A stretch of DNA of 64,000 bases from Stichopus chloronotus (taxonomy: Eukaryota > Echinodermata > Holothuroidea > Aspidochirotida > Stichopodidae), in NCBI GenBank assembly GCA_021234535.1, contig CM037843.1:24831911-24895910 (forward strand), in the 5' to 3' direction. The position numbers were made by a program, and so were the translations under genes. The notes beneath the pieces were generated by a model. The model saw nothing but the letters and a program-made list of their open reading frames with translations. It was not told the DNA's origin and made no database searches. Every line of letters begins with the position of its first letter. Positions within the stretch are counted from its first letter, which is position 1. Below, piece after piece: positions 27,001 to 37,250 of the stretch.

Positions 27001-30000
27001 CATGGGGCCTTGAACTAAAATCCCTTGACGCCCTGAAGGTACCACTAATAGAGTATTATTGTGAAAAACCGTCAACATTGTGCAAGAGAATCTGTAGGAG
27101 GAGAAGCATTTTGCAGTTCATAAAATGGGCCTTGATTAATGGATGTGAATAGTGGTGCAATTGTAAGCATTGTAATTTGGAGTGCCCAAAATCACAAATA
27201 TATCACAAATTTATTGTCAAAAAACCGACTTCTGCACTTTTTATGCAGTCCTACAGATTCTCTTGTACATGCAATATGTTGGTGATCAAATATAATGATA
27301 CTTCCTATGATTATGATATATACTGATATGTCAATGGCACCCTCAGGGTTTTCAGGTACGACCCTCTGCAGCGTTGGTGCTCTAGTTTAAGTATTGAACG
27401 GCTTGAAAAACACTTATGGAAGTTTTACGACATTGAAATAATGCTTTCGTTTTTGTTTCTTTGGACAACTCATCCAGCACTGTCATGAAACCATACATTC
27501 CATGGTAAATAATTTGTTGTGTTGTATACTTTTTTGTTCGTAAAAGGCTCCTTCAAGAAATAGTTTGGTTTCCAGAATTTTGGTACCATGTCGCAAAGCG
27601 TCCTTGTACCCCACTCAACCTTTAGACCATATGCAGCACGTAACCTAATATTCAATGGTGTACATTGTATTGTTATGAGTGTCACAAGGTAATCACTCCT
27701 TTCATTCCGTTCCATTCCTATCTCAAATATTTTTCTGGTTGCTCATCAACAGATGCTGGTTATGTTGTCGTCAATGTCGAAGTTTGCCTTCCATGAGCAG
27801 TGATCCGTATCTTGTCTCTCTTTGTTTTCACACCTCGACAGGCACCTATCCATACGTGACGTCATCGAACTGTTCCATAGGAGGGGTCTGTACAGGGTTA
27901 GGGATCCCCCCACACAGAATAGGAGATGTCTATGGTGTAGTCAAGGCTTACACCACCAGAGTTGGAGATGGTGCCTTTCCAACAGAGCAACTGAATGTGA
28001 GACAAACAAATTAAAGGAAATTTGGAGATACACAGCTAGTGGATCAATGGGATGTGGTGTTCTCCAAAGATTGGGGGGGGGGGGGGGAGAGTTACTGCCA
28101 CATGTGAAGCACATATGTGATCATGAAGGAGGTGTTTGATGGGAGAGACTATACCTCATGTCAAGAAATATTTGAGAATTGAAATGCTGATTGATGCAAG
28201 ATGGGGCCACGTAGAGATGATTTTTTGCTCTATTTGAAATAGCAGCCTATTGTTAACTTTTTTTTGCCCAAGCAGGGCTCTTTTTTTGGGGAGGGGAAGG
28301 GGAGGAGAAGGCTTCATTCATATTCATTGAGGCAGTTTCCATTTCAGGCGAGTGCTAAATTTAACTCAGGGGCAAGATCTGCTCCCTAAACACCCACCCC
28401 ACCCCCCCCCCACCCCGGAGAATGAAAGAATGGCTTGTCTGAGTTATGCTACACATCAGTTGAAGACTGAAGAGAGACATTTGTTTATACTTTTCAGATT
28501 GTATGTATCAAATCAGAGACCACCTGAAGGCCTAATTTGGCACTTTTTGATACAATGCAATCACTGACTCCACAATTTTTGTGTTCTTGGCCATGCCAAA
28601 GGTGAAAAATTGCAAGAAAGCACAAGCCAAAAAAAAAAAAAAAAGGTCAACTATAACACTGGTTGTCATTGTATTTTTTATAGAAAAATTGAGACTATCC
28701 CTGTCTGGAAGTTCTCACCAGTAAGTCTTCTTCCCTAAATAATATCCCTCAGTAACTTGTCTTCACCCTTTTCATTTGCCTCTCTGTAGGGGACTGGTGA
28801 AGCCCTCCAGGTCACAGGTCAAGAATTTGGTGTGACGACAAAGAGGAAAAGAAGATGTGGATGGCTAGATGTGGTTCTCTTGAAGTACACGCATATGATC
28901 AACGGCTTCACAGCGTAAGCAAGCCATTTTACCTTCCTTGTAATTACCATCCCTGCTATGCAACTTTTGTTAGCTTTCTGCATAATGGAGATGTTCCTGT
29001 TATGAAATATGCATTCTGTACCAGCATCACCAAGTTGGAACAATGTTTTCTATACTGTGGCATGTGCTTTCATGTGTTACTTCATATCACTTGTGAATAA
29101 CATGTTTATTCACGTTTCTATCAGATATAGATTTGTAACTGCTTCCATTGTCCCTGTTACTGCTTAAAGAGATCATCTGATAAAAGAACGAGATGTATTC
29201 TTTTGTCAATATCACTGATAGTAATTGATCAGTGTCCTGATTTTGACCATGTCTCACATTTGATCACATTCCAAATTTGATCAAGATGCTCAGGGTGGAT
29301 GATGAAATCAAACCAAGATGAGACAGATGTTTGATTTTTGATTCCTTGCCAAAGGCACGCAAGGACTGATGTCATACTTGGTGTGTGGGTTGGTCGTATC
29401 ACGTACATGAGTGGATGATCCCTATTATTTTTGGTTGAGGTCAAAGGTCGTTTAAGGTCACCAGAGGTTAAACTGCGAAAACATTGTAAACACGATATCT
29501 CAAGAATGGTAACTGTGACTGACGTCATACATAGTGTGTGGGTTGGTCATATTGAGTAGATGATCCATATTGTTTTTGGTCAAGGTCAAAGGTCATTTGA
29601 GGTCACCAGAGGCCAGACTGTAAAAACCTTGTAAACATGATATTTCCAGAAGGGTAACTGTGACTGATGTCATACTTGGTGTGTGGGTTGGTCATTTTGA
29701 GTAGATTATCCCATTGTTTTTGGTCAAAGGTCATTTGAGGTCACCAGATGTCAAACTGTAAAAACCTTGTAAACACAATATCTCCATGACTGATGTAATA
29801 CTTGGTGTGTGGATTGGTAATAATGAGCAGGAGGTCAAAGGTCATTTGTCATACTGAGTAGAAGAATCCTTTTGTTCTTGTGGAGGTCAAAGGTCTTTTT
29901 AGGTCAAACTGAAAACCTTGCAAACTCTAGAAGGGTTATGATGACTGACATCATACTTGATATGTGGATTGGCCATACTGGGTAGGTGATCCCTTATGCT

Positions 30001-31443
30001 TTTGGTGTAAGTCAAAGGTCATTTGAGGTCACCAAAAACAACTGTAGTTGATCTCATACTCGTCATGTGGGTAATTCATGTTGCAAGGAATATGTAAATG
30101 CATTTTTTTCATGGTTGTGCTCAATTTCTCAGGTTGGCTGTCACAAAGTTGGATATTTTAGATGACTTTGCAGAGATCAAGATTGGTGTTACCTACAGAC
30201 ATAAGGGAAAACTCCTAAAATCATTCCCAGGTAAAGTTTGTTCTCTGATATCGGTAGGATGCTGTCAATAGTATCCTTGTTTGTTGCTTTCAACAGATGT
30301 CTGGATTGGATATGCAACTTGGAAAAGCTGTTCGACAAAAAGGACAGCTTTCAAGTTGTACCAAAGTACAAGCTGAAATTTGCGTTGAAAGTGGAAGCTT
30401 ACATTAATTCACTTCCCAAAAGAAATTAAGAAAATTTAATGCTTTAAAGAATTCCTTTGCTCACATGCCTTCATTGTTTGAAAACTAGAACAAAACGTTT
30501 TCACGAGTTTTGTTTTATCCTTTGTGGAAGATACAATAACACAAGAGTTCAATTTTCTTTGAGGTTTTCTTAAAGAAGGTCATGTTTGTTCTTGTTTATT
30601 CGAATTTGTGTTCATAATCCAAATCAGTGTTTAACTTCAGTTCTCTTTTCGATGCCTTGTTTTCTTTGGTCATGTCTTATTTAACCAAGTTCTTTTGCCT
30701 GCTACATCTATTTCATCCGATTGTAAATATTGAGAATAAAATGGAGATGGAGAAAAAAAAAACAGCTACTTCCATCCTCTTCCAACTTGTTCGAGCTTTG
30801 ATTAGGTTGTAAATGGTAGTAAATGGGTTGTGTTGAGCTTTGCTACCTCTGTTCTTACTTCAGTCTTGTATTCATTTCAGCAAGCCAAACGATTCTGAAA
30901 GAGGTGGAAGTAGAATATGAGACGTTTCCAGGATGGAAGTCAGACATATCAGGGATAAGGAATTTCAAGGATCTACCTCCAAATGCACAAAGATACATAA
31001 AGAGAATTGAGGAGCTGTTATGTGTACCCAGTAAGTACATCTATGTATCTATGTTGGGGCATCCATCCATCCATCCTGCTATGCTAACCAAAACTCTGTA
31101 TTGTTTCAATGTTGCAATGTTGGGGTGTATGAAATTCTGAAAATTGTGCAGTCCTACAGATTCTCTTGTACAGTGTTAATAATTTGGTATAATGATACTC
31201 AGTGGTGTTCTTGGTAGACTTGGTTGGTGTTGGTGTTTTAGTTTGGCATTGTAGTTTATACTACTAGAGATTAATCTTTAACCTAACTCTGCAAGGTTGC
31301 ATGTAATACTATCATTTGCTAAAACTGGCAATATAAAACGGTAAAAAGGTATGGATTTTCTGATCTCGATCTTGGTCATTTCTTTCACAGTCCGATGGGT
31401 TGGTGTTGGCAAGAGCCGTGCATCTGTCATCGAAATCTTCTAA
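14979..31443 (+). CDS. ADSS: Adenylosuccinate synthetase, 5'-incomplete, 11 coding exons
   Basis: The enzyme joins IMP and aspartate using GTP to make adenylosuccinate, the committed step to AMP, in the cytosol. Exons: 14979-15081, 21199-21312, 23117-23174, 23608-23715, 24609-24690, 26639-26765, 27842-27996, 28790-28914, 30133-30230, 30881-31030, 31391-31443. All junctions are AG/GT and in phase; the sum is 1,173 nt, or 390 residues plus TAA. In order the protein shows [11 protein letters not shown] (catalytic His loop), [42 protein letters not shown] (IMP site region), [44 protein letters not shown] (guanine recognition) and WVGVGKSR near the C-terminus. Vertebrate enzymes are about 456 aa, so about 60-65 N-terminal residues, including the GDEGKGK phosphate loop, are missing. 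I found no such exon in 1-14,978. The first visible exon starts in phase 0 just after the expected intron position. The family is certain from many collinear motifs; only the 5' end is open. Confidence 0.97.
17190..17590 (+). repeat. Dispersed ~300-400 bp repeat, copy A
   Basis: Shares long collinear similarity with 41,005-41,350 and 47,775-48,135, for example TCTTTTCAAGAAATAA, CACCCAAACTTTTC, GATGTTTATTGATGA and GACTGAATGG. All three are in + orientation. No coding potential; class unknown, probably an old non-autonomous element. Confidence 0.75.
17704..18417. mobile_element. hAT-like non-autonomous DNA transposon
   Basis: The ends are inverted repeats starting CAGGGAGCTGTTA on both sides (17704-17734 and 18387-18417, about 28 of 31 bases matching). 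Directly outside both ends is the 7-mer ACCATAG (17697-17703 and 18418-18424), a target-site duplication. CAGGG-type termini with a 7-8 bp duplication are typical of hAT elements; hAT usually gives 8 bp, so the family call is tentative. The 714-bp interior has a 126-codon - strand open frame (18094-17714, starting at a real or alternative start) with no transposase motif, so this is probably a deletion derivative. It is inserted in an ADSS intron. Confidence 0.8.
19090..19205 (+). repeat. Dispersed repeat, copy 2 (see 5,815)
   Basis: Second copy of the repeat with core TGGCAATTGCCTGGTCAT, lying in the first visible ADSS intron. Similarity to the copy at 5,815 runs over roughly 110 bases with small indels. 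Confidence 0.6.
21199..21312 (+). CDS. ADSS: ADSS visible exon 2
   Basis: Acceptor gcatgacag, donor gtaaga. Completes the split Gly and encodes [16 protein letters not shown] and LLISDRAHL. Follows the longest visible intron (6.1 kb). Confidence 0.95.
23117..23174 (+). CDS. ADSS: ADSS visible exon 3 (58 nt micro-exon)
   Basis: Acceptor tttctttcatag, donor gtaagt. Encodes [19 protein letters not shown], collinear with the vertebrate VFDFHQAADG segment. The longer open frames over this exon are in other frames and are not real. Confidence 0.94.
23608..23715 (+). CDS. ADSS: ADSS visible exon 4
   Basis: Acceptor tttgtttgcag, donor gtgagt. Encodes [20 protein letters not shown] followed by [10 protein letters not shown]. 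One Ala of the usual SSKAARSG is Ser here, a conservative change next to the IMP-binding Arg. Confidence 0.95.
24609..24690 (+). CDS. ADSS: ADSS visible exon 5
   Basis: Acceptor ctcctcag, donor gtaatc. Encodes [18 protein letters not shown] then [11 protein letters not shown] helical, less conserved part of the enzyme, placed by phase and collinearity. Confidence 0.9.
26639..26765 (+). CDS. ADSS: ADSS visible exon 6
   Basis: Acceptor ctttgacag, donor gtaggt. Encodes [18 protein letters not shown], then [18 protein letters not shown] with the strongly conserved VEGAN segment. Confidence 0.95.
27083..27265. mobile_element. Small foldback element in ADSS intron
   Basis: Perfect 17-bp inverted arms CAAGAGAATCTGTAGGA (27083-27099) and its reverse complement (27249-27265) enclose about 150 bases. 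A partial copy of the right end with the following 40 bases recurs at 31,147-31,202. Size and structure suggest a MITE-like element; no target duplication was confirmed. Confidence 0.55.
27842..27996 (+). CDS. ADSS: ADSS visible exon 7
   Basis: Acceptor cctcgacag, donor gtgaga. Encodes [20 protein letters not shown], then [19 protein letters not shown] and PTEQLN. This is the most conserved stretch of the gene and includes the TSSN and TTRVG signatures. Confidence 0.97.
28071..28087 (+). repeat. Poly-G run in ADSS intron
   Basis: About 17 consecutive Gs shortly after visible exon 7. Similar G or C runs recur at about 33,103, 34,318, 36,587, 43,487, 43,610, 44,668 and 61,890. Homopolymer length may be unreliable in assembly. 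Confidence 0.8.
28790..28914 (+). CDS. ADSS: ADSS visible exon 8
   Basis: Acceptor cctctctgtag, donor gtaagc. Encodes [20 protein letters not shown] followed by [20 protein letters not shown]. The Lys/Arg cluster before CGWLD is the usual nucleotide-binding loop of the family. Confidence 0.96.
29340..30060 (+). repeat. DR1-bearing tandem array A in ADSS intron
   Basis: Opens with GATTCCTTGCC followed by its near complement, GGCACGCAAGGA. About six diverged units follow, spaced from 55 to 142 bases and most often about 140. Each centres on AGGTCAAAGGTCA or a one-mismatch form: 29438, 29583, 29721, 29832, 29884 and 30009, with 29583 and 29832 perfect. Units also share GTCACCAGAGG and AAAACCTTGTAAACA. 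The same unit, inverted, builds the arrays at 39.1 and 52.9 kb. Confidence 0.85.
30133..30230 (+). CDS. ADSS: ADSS visible exon 9
   Basis: Acceptor aatttctcag, donor gtaaag. Encodes [19 protein letters not shown], where TKLD recognises the guanine base of GTP, then [12 protein letters not shown]. Confidence 0.95.
30881..31030 (+). CDS. ADSS: ADSS visible exon 10
   Basis: Acceptor ttcatttcag, donor gtaagt. Encodes [20 protein letters not shown], then [19 protein letters not shown]. It matches the PGW...DI and LP.NAQ.Y motifs of eukaryotic ADSS. Confidence 0.95.
31147..31202 (+). repeat. Partial copy of the 27.2-kb foldback end
   Basis: GCAGTCCTACAGATTCTCTT, then TATAATGATACT, repeat the segment at 27,244-27,303. 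Located in the last ADSS intron. Confidence 0.6.
31391..31443 (+). CDS. ADSS: ADSS visible exon 11 (terminal)
   Basis: Acceptor tctttcacag. Encodes [17 protein letters not shown] and ends at TAA 31441-31443. The GVGKSR near the C-terminus is standard for the family, so the stop is the natural one. Confidence 0.95.
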
Positions 31444-32314
31444 GCGATGGCTTCAGAGCTTCCAGTCTGCAAGATGTTTTCCTAAGTTGGATGATAATCT
31501 TCCATGATGTCATGTGGTCTGAAGGTTAACGTACTGTTACGTTCTTTTTTATACAACGCCCGCAAACCGTGCCATTTGGAATCCTTTCTTCTTTCTTGTG
31601 GTGGTTATATGATATATGTCTCTACTTTTTTCCTTTCTTGTCTTTGGTCGCATGTTGTTAACAACCTCCTGCTTTGTTGTATGTGGTCTCTGTTGGTCAT
31701 CAGTATATTCTTATTAACACCTGTTCCAAGAGCTGTGGAATGCAGTCTCATTTGCAGTAAAAGCTAACATAACAACATGTATATTGAAACAGTGGTAGAA
31801 CATTCTGTGAGAAAGTTCCTGAATCCAAACAGCATTGCATGTCCCTAGCTGGTGTGTGTGTGGTATTTGCTAATTCAAGCATTTGGAGGTCAAAGTTCAT
31901 CAGTTTACCCTAAGGAATGATGAAAGAACCGTATTGTCAAACTGTGGATGTACAAGTATGCACAAATTTGCTACTATATGATGTGATAGAAAGACATTCA
32001 GGTAGGTACTTCAAGAAGTAGTACGTACCAGTGCTTAGTGGTTGGGGGCTGTTATTTTGAATCTCATTATAGGTGGAATGTGTAATTTTCCTGGTGACTC
32101 ACCAAAAATTGAGGCTTGTTTGTACTGTTTTTATGTTCTGCATTATGGTTGGTGGGTGTTGGGACTATTGTGGGACTATTGTGGGACTACTGTCAGTGTA
32201 CAGAAGATCTTCCCTTTGGAATCATTGTTCCAATCATATTTTATTATTTCAATTTTCTTATTTTTTGGAGATGAAGCTCTGCTGTGGTTTGGTAGAGATG
32301 CATAAATGAGGTGA

Positions 32315-32320
32315 AATAAA
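32315..32320 (+). terminator. Candidate ADSS polyadenylation signal
   Basis: AATAAA about 870 bases past the ADSS stop, within an otherwise non-coding + strand stretch. I saw no closer canonical hexamer between the stop and this site. The true cleavage site needs transcript data. Confidence 0.4.
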
Positions 32321-32379
32321 ATGTGAATTCATTGATCCATATATTTGTTTCGTTCTGTTATTTGTTTCGTTGTCTCTCA

Positions 32380-32675
32380 AAGAAGAGAAATTACCATTGA
32401 CAACAAGTCTCTGAGATTGCCTAGTAGCCAAGAATTGATCCAACACCCTCAACACCTAACCGAAAATCAATCAATACGGTGACCAGAATCAAGAGATCCT
32501 CAAGAAAACTCAGTAAATTGGAAACACATGACCTGTTAGGCAGGAAACCATGCTGAGACAAGTTCAGTAAACTATTATCCAAACGGTACTTAAGCACATA
32601 ATCCTTGACCACAGACTGCATGACTTTACACACTACACTGGTTAAACTAAGAGGTCTATAGTTGCAAGGCAAGGC
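32380..32675 (-). pseudogene. LINE (non-LTR) reverse transcriptase remnant
   Basis: On the - strand, 32,672 to about 32,490 reads NYRPLSLTSVVCKVM, then QHGFLPNRSCVSNLL and SFLED, the RT fingers/palm motifs of jockey/CR1-like LINEs. A second frame, 32,455 to about 32,380, reads QFLATRQSQRLVVNG, which belongs well downstream in RT. The region between, including the YADD catalytic box, is deleted and the frame shifts. A dead fragment about 60 bases past the candidate ADSS poly(A) signal. Confidence 0.85.
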
Positions 32676-34900
32676 AACAAATTAGCCATATAACAATTTC
32701 CATGACAATTGCTCATCCTAATTTGCAGACATTTTAAGGACTATAATGAAACCTAAGGAACGGTGTCTGTCTAGGGCACCTGGGTGGAGAGAGGAATGGG
32801 CAAAACCATAACTACTATAAAACAAGTCTAATACCTTGCCACTAGGCTGCCATTTTCGCTCATCGTGTAGGCCTGCCAGGACAGTAGGAAGATTACTGTT
32901 GTTGCTGCCATGATATTTTTCACTTCCATGGAAACATTTTACTCAATTCAAACTCAATTATGGATTGGAGAGGCAAGATGACATGACGTATTAATTTGAG
33001 GGCACATCTATGAATACTTCTGTCAAGTTACAGCACTAAATGTGTTCATACTCAAATCGCTCTCCAATGTCTATCTGCAGGATTCCTCTCACCCAAGTTG
33101 CGCCCCCCCCCCCCCCCACGACAACCGCTCTCCCGGCTAACGACTTCACCAACTATTAACATCTTTCATCATACATGAAAATGGTATGTCGGCAAATCAC
33201 ACCTGAAGTTTACGACATGCGATTATGAAGTGGCTGGTACGAGACTCCGTAGAACTATCTGAGTGGGTTATCGGGTAAGTCGGTACTACCCGATTTTACC
33301 GATGTTACCGATATTACGTATTTGGTGCGCAAAACGATGACACGGAGCAGACTTTTGAACCTAATGTTACACTACAATGTAAGCATTGAACTCTAGCCTA
33401 ACATGCAATATATACCTAAAAAGTTATAGCTGTCATAGTACTCAAACATACCATTTTCCATAATACAGGTACGTAGTGAACATTTATATCGTACATCTAA
33501 ACCAGAAAATATATTTTGGTCTTAACATAAAAATCTATAAGAAAGTAGATAAAATAAAACGAAGTTCAGGGAAAGACCTTCCTACGGATGCTTTTAACGG
33601 ACATTGCAGTTAAGCGTAAAACCTGTAAACACAAAGGCAAAACTGGAGAAAAGAGGGCGCTCTTTCATTTCCATCATAACTGTGTGTAATACTATATAAT
33701 AATATACATATTCGAATGGATTATTTGTCGGACAGGGTAAATTTGTTTACAAGGAATGTGATTTCAACCATGGAACTTAGCTCATCTTTCAACGTCGTAC
33801 ATTTTGAAGATTTTTTTAATATTCTAACCTTTGTAGCAAGGTGTGAGCCGATGATAACAAGTTGATTTGTGCAGTTCTAAACACATTACGTCGTTGTAAG
33901 TATTGGTATGTTAAGGCCCACCGTACCCCTCCAGTGCTCGCCTCCATTTAGCGATCACTAGCACTACAGTAAGTGCTTAGACATGTGTGATAATGTACTG
34001 CCCAATTCGCACCCCCATTCTCGGGAAACTTGAGTTTCTTCTTGAGAGAATCATAAGAGATTTGTGCTACGGTGACAAGAATGGGGTGATTTTAGGGGTT
34101 CAGCCCCTCATGAATAAAATCAATTGAAAGAATGCATAATTCATTATGATTCTTGTAAATCGTTTCAACCCATCTAATGTATTACCTTTTTTAATTTCTC
34201 TCATTTGTTTATCCATGTCAAGGCTGGGTAGATGCAGCTCCGCCCCAACCGGATCTGAATCTCCGCTTAGACATAGGCCGTCAAACGAGAGGAATCGAGT
34301 AGTCCCGTCGGTTCCCCTCCCCCCCCCCCCCCTTCGATGCCAGGGGTTTTCCGTCTAAGAGTTATCTAAGGCTTTTGCATCTGACTTGACCTTGTTTAAA
34401 AAGTAACCAACTTTACCATCTAGAATTGTTGATTCGATAGTCGCCTGAGGCTAACTTGTAAAGTACGCCACAGCCTCCCTCCATACTTGTGGGCCGTCAT
34501 TAACAGCTGTTACCCCCATTTGTTCCCTCCCTCCATACTTGTGGGCCGTCATTCAGTTGTTCCCTCTATACTTCTGGATTCCACGTCCTCACAAGCCTTG
34601 AGCTAGAACTCCTGAACTATCGTTTTCATATGGTTCAAATTCAGCTTTTCTGAAATGAAACAAGAAAAAAAACAAACCCGCATTTCAAGTCTTGAATTAA
34701 AAAAAAGGAACCAAGAAATTAATACTTCGGCGAGACTCATCTTTTAAATTTTCATTCTTTTATAATTTAGGTACATATATAGTAATATTAATAACAGCTA
34801 TGCAAATATAGCTGTAACATTACAGTCGAAGAGACCCTGAGGAAGGTCTGTCTAATTTATACATTTCTTCATTTGCTTTCGTGGAAACTGAACGATACAA
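32676..34900. other. Intergenic DNA without recognised genes
   Basis: Holds a poly-C run near 33,103-33,118 and another near 34,318-34,332. A short tandem duplication lies at about 34,476-34,560, with CTCCATACTTGTGGGCCGTC twice. No coding exon recognised. Confidence 0.6.
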
Positions 34901-34916
34901 TACAAATACAAAATCT
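34830..34916 (+). repeat. Fragment of LTR-like repeat, adjoining MITE copy 1
   Basis: Shares GGAAGGTCT, TTTCTTC.TTTGC and CTGAACGATACAATACAAAT with 41,790-41,870. Similarity stops exactly where MITE copy 1 begins (34,917). Confidence 0.6.
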
Positions 34917-35074
34917 ACAATCTTGGACAAAATTGGGACACCCCGCTCCCCCATTCACTCCTATAGCACAACATTGGAAAGGGGCGTGGGGTTTCATGTT
35001 ATCCTCTCACCTAAAATTCAGTATTATATTTGCATCGTACGACAAAGTGTCCCGATAGTTTTGTCTAAAATTGT
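34917..35074. mobile_element. Short inverted-repeat MITE, copy 1
   Basis: Begins ACAATCTTGGACAAAAT and GGGACAC, and ends with GTGTCCC followed by an imperfect reverse complement closing in ATTGT. The 158-bp body includes TTTCATGTTATCCTCTCACC and is nearly identical to copy 2 at 36,478. No open frame; non-autonomous. Confidence 0.8.
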
Positions 35075-35987
35075 CTGAGAATTTCGAAGGGTCAGAAGCA
35101 TACGCGGGGCACAGGAAAAAGCGTCAATTTAAAATAAGTTAAAAGGCAAAATGGGGTGATATTCCTTGCAACAAAAAACATCAGCAGTGCATGTTCGGCA
35201 AGTTTGTGGCCTACATTGAAGTTAGTTTACTTTAATAACATTATTGTGTGTGAATGTTGTCAATGTTTTTACGGAGTAAAGGGAGGAATAAGTCAGTCAT
35301 ATCCATGTATTTGCACCAAATGTGCTAAATAAAATGCAGTCATTTAGGAGGTAACTTCATAAGTCCAATGCCATCTTGTCGACCAGGAAACTACTGTAAA
35401 ACATTTTGAATGACACAAATGACGTACTTCCGGCTCAAACTGAAAGAGGTACCGAAGAAACCAGAAAAACAAAATACTAACATGTTAGCGGTCAGTTGAA
35501 AAAGAACGATGTATATGTGTTTATTCAAATTGTTTACAGTGATGACATGGTGTCTAGTATTAAAGTAACTACACATAATGATTGTTATGCCAATCCGAGT
35601 GAAAAAGTATGCTATCATTATATAAAAGAAACCCCCAAAATGCAAATTTAATAGATGTGACGTTTGTTCATATTCATAACAGTGACATTGTGACACTCAT
35701 TCTGTTGCACGGTACATGGTGCACTATAATATGTTAGTCATTTTAAGCAGTTTCGACGAACTTCTAGAGTACATTATACATTTTTGTTGTTAGAGCTATA
35801 TCATTATATTTATATATATATTATCCTATGTTATATATGAATGAATAAAAAATGAGAAGTTGACAGTTTATAAATGAATAATTGAGCAGTGACAAACACT
35901 CTGGCCATGCTGTGAATCGACCCCGGCCTTCCCATCAAAGCTGCCTTAGACCATAAAACAGCGTCCGACAGTATATGCTAATGAAAC

Positions 35988-36207
35988 CCACGTTCTACCA
36001 AATTTTTCGACAGGAAAATTGAGTAGATTGCAAGAATGAAGATTACATATGTTACCACCTTCAGGCAATGTAAAAATTCTAGTCACAAATCTTGATTAGC
36101 TGCAAAAAAAAAAATGTAAAAAACCAGCCTTTACTAACGTTCTACCATTATTTTAATACGCAGCTGAATCAACAGTTCTGACTTTTACGCATTTTGGTAG
36201 AACGTGG
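35988..36207. mobile_element. 220-bp foldback element
   Basis: Perfect 15-bp inverted ends CCACGTTCTACCAAA (35988-36002) and TTTGGTAGAACGTGG (36193-36207). An internal related ACGTTCTACCA lies at about 36,138. MITE-like size; no open frame. Confidence 0.6.
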
Positions 36208-36477
36208 AACTACTTCAGAGTATCTTATAACTGGGATTTCTACCACCATTCTGCAATTGCAGTAAGCCTCCTCTTGCAGCGCAAGGCAACAGCTGCCCAT
36301 CAATGTTATTTCTAAACGCAACCATTTCTTATGTTCATAGTCGAAATTCAGAATACTTGAATTTGAAAATCCTGAGACCCATAGGTCTCGATAACTAATT
36401 TTTGTGATGAACCTTGTCCAAACATGTTCAATTTTCTGTCAACAGTTAGCTCCAAAATTGCTCTCCAAAAAACTCAG

Positions 36478-36684
36478 ACAATCTTGGACAAAATACCTTG
36501 GGACACCCCGCTCCCCCGTTCAGTGCATGTTGGCTATAGGGTTGCTGTTCAAAGTGTACATTCACTCCTATAGCGCAACATTGGAGGGGGGGGGGGCGGG
36601 GTTTCATGTTATCCTCTCACCTAAAATTCAGTATTATATTTGCATCGTACTACAAAGTGTCCCAACAATTTTGTCCAAGATTGT
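36478..36684. mobile_element. Short inverted-repeat MITE, copy 2
   Basis: Same terminal inverted repeats as copy 1 (ACAATCTTGGACAAAAT; right end TTTTGTCCAAGATTGT) and the same 3' body. It is longer by about 49 bases, mainly an extra segment, CAGTGCATGTTGGC onwards, in the left half. Copy 1 therefore looks like an internal deletion, or copy 2 an insertion. Adjacent to a copy of the LTR-like repeat. Confidence 0.85.
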
Positions 36685-36689
36685 AAAAA

Positions 36690-37250
36690 GAAAGCCTATA
36701 GGAGAAATACATAAGTGAACATACCTCTGGACTCTGGTAACGAATTTCGGCTCAGTTGAGGACTAGTGATAATTCTGCTTTCCCGATGTTTAAAAAGCGG
36801 GGCAAGACCAAATTTCTCCGCTTGCCTTCGTGGGAACTGAATGATGCAGTACAAAAATACAAATAGAAAAATAAGTATACAAAGTGCACATTTAGTTAAA
36901 CACAAACAAGAAACAAACAAGAAAGAAAGTCTTAAATTGGAGAAATATAAGTTAACATGGACTCTCGTAGCGAATTTTGACTCACATAAAGATAATTATG
37001 CTTTCCAGGTGCAAACTGGAATAAGCGTGGCAAGGCTGAATTACTACAAGTATGACGGCATATTAAAGGAGGTAGGAGTTCTGCCTGCACGGAGAGATGA
37101 GACGTCGGACGAGTAGACTACATACTTTGCATCGGCCACGAGGTGTGAAGAATTCCACATCTGGACATTTAATTTGTTATGCATGGCAGCACGAGATTTG
37201 TGTCGGACCGGGTCAATGGCTATGCCGACTACGTTTTAAATATCAATGAA
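36690..37250 (+). repeat. LTR-like dispersed repeat, copy 1
   Basis: Aligns with 41,880-42,240 through GGACTCT.G, GATAATTCTGCTTTC, GGCAAGACCA, TTAAAGGAGGTA, TTCCACATCTGGACA, TTGTTATGCAT, GCAGCACGAGAT and GGACCGGGTCAATG. It has an internal partial duplication of the GAGAAATA...GACTCT..TAACGAATTT block. No long open frame. Confidence 0.65.

Larger units (their letters stand above)
30231..31390 (+). other. ADSS introns 9-10 (visible numbering)
   Basis: Introns 30,231-30,880 and 31,031-31,390. AT-rich, with short open frames lacking motifs. Only the partial foldback copy at 31,147 is noteworthy. Confidence 0.7.

Noticed and set aside
35391..35696. 101-codon hydrophobic - strand frame, considered as a receptor fragment
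   Set aside because: Hydrophobicity comes from AT-rich codons; none of the class A signature residues appear in order.
35900..35975. tRNA gene suggested by a GGGGTCGATTCAC-like box on the - strand
   Set aside because: Only the B-box resemblance is present; no acceptor, D or anticodon arms could be folded.
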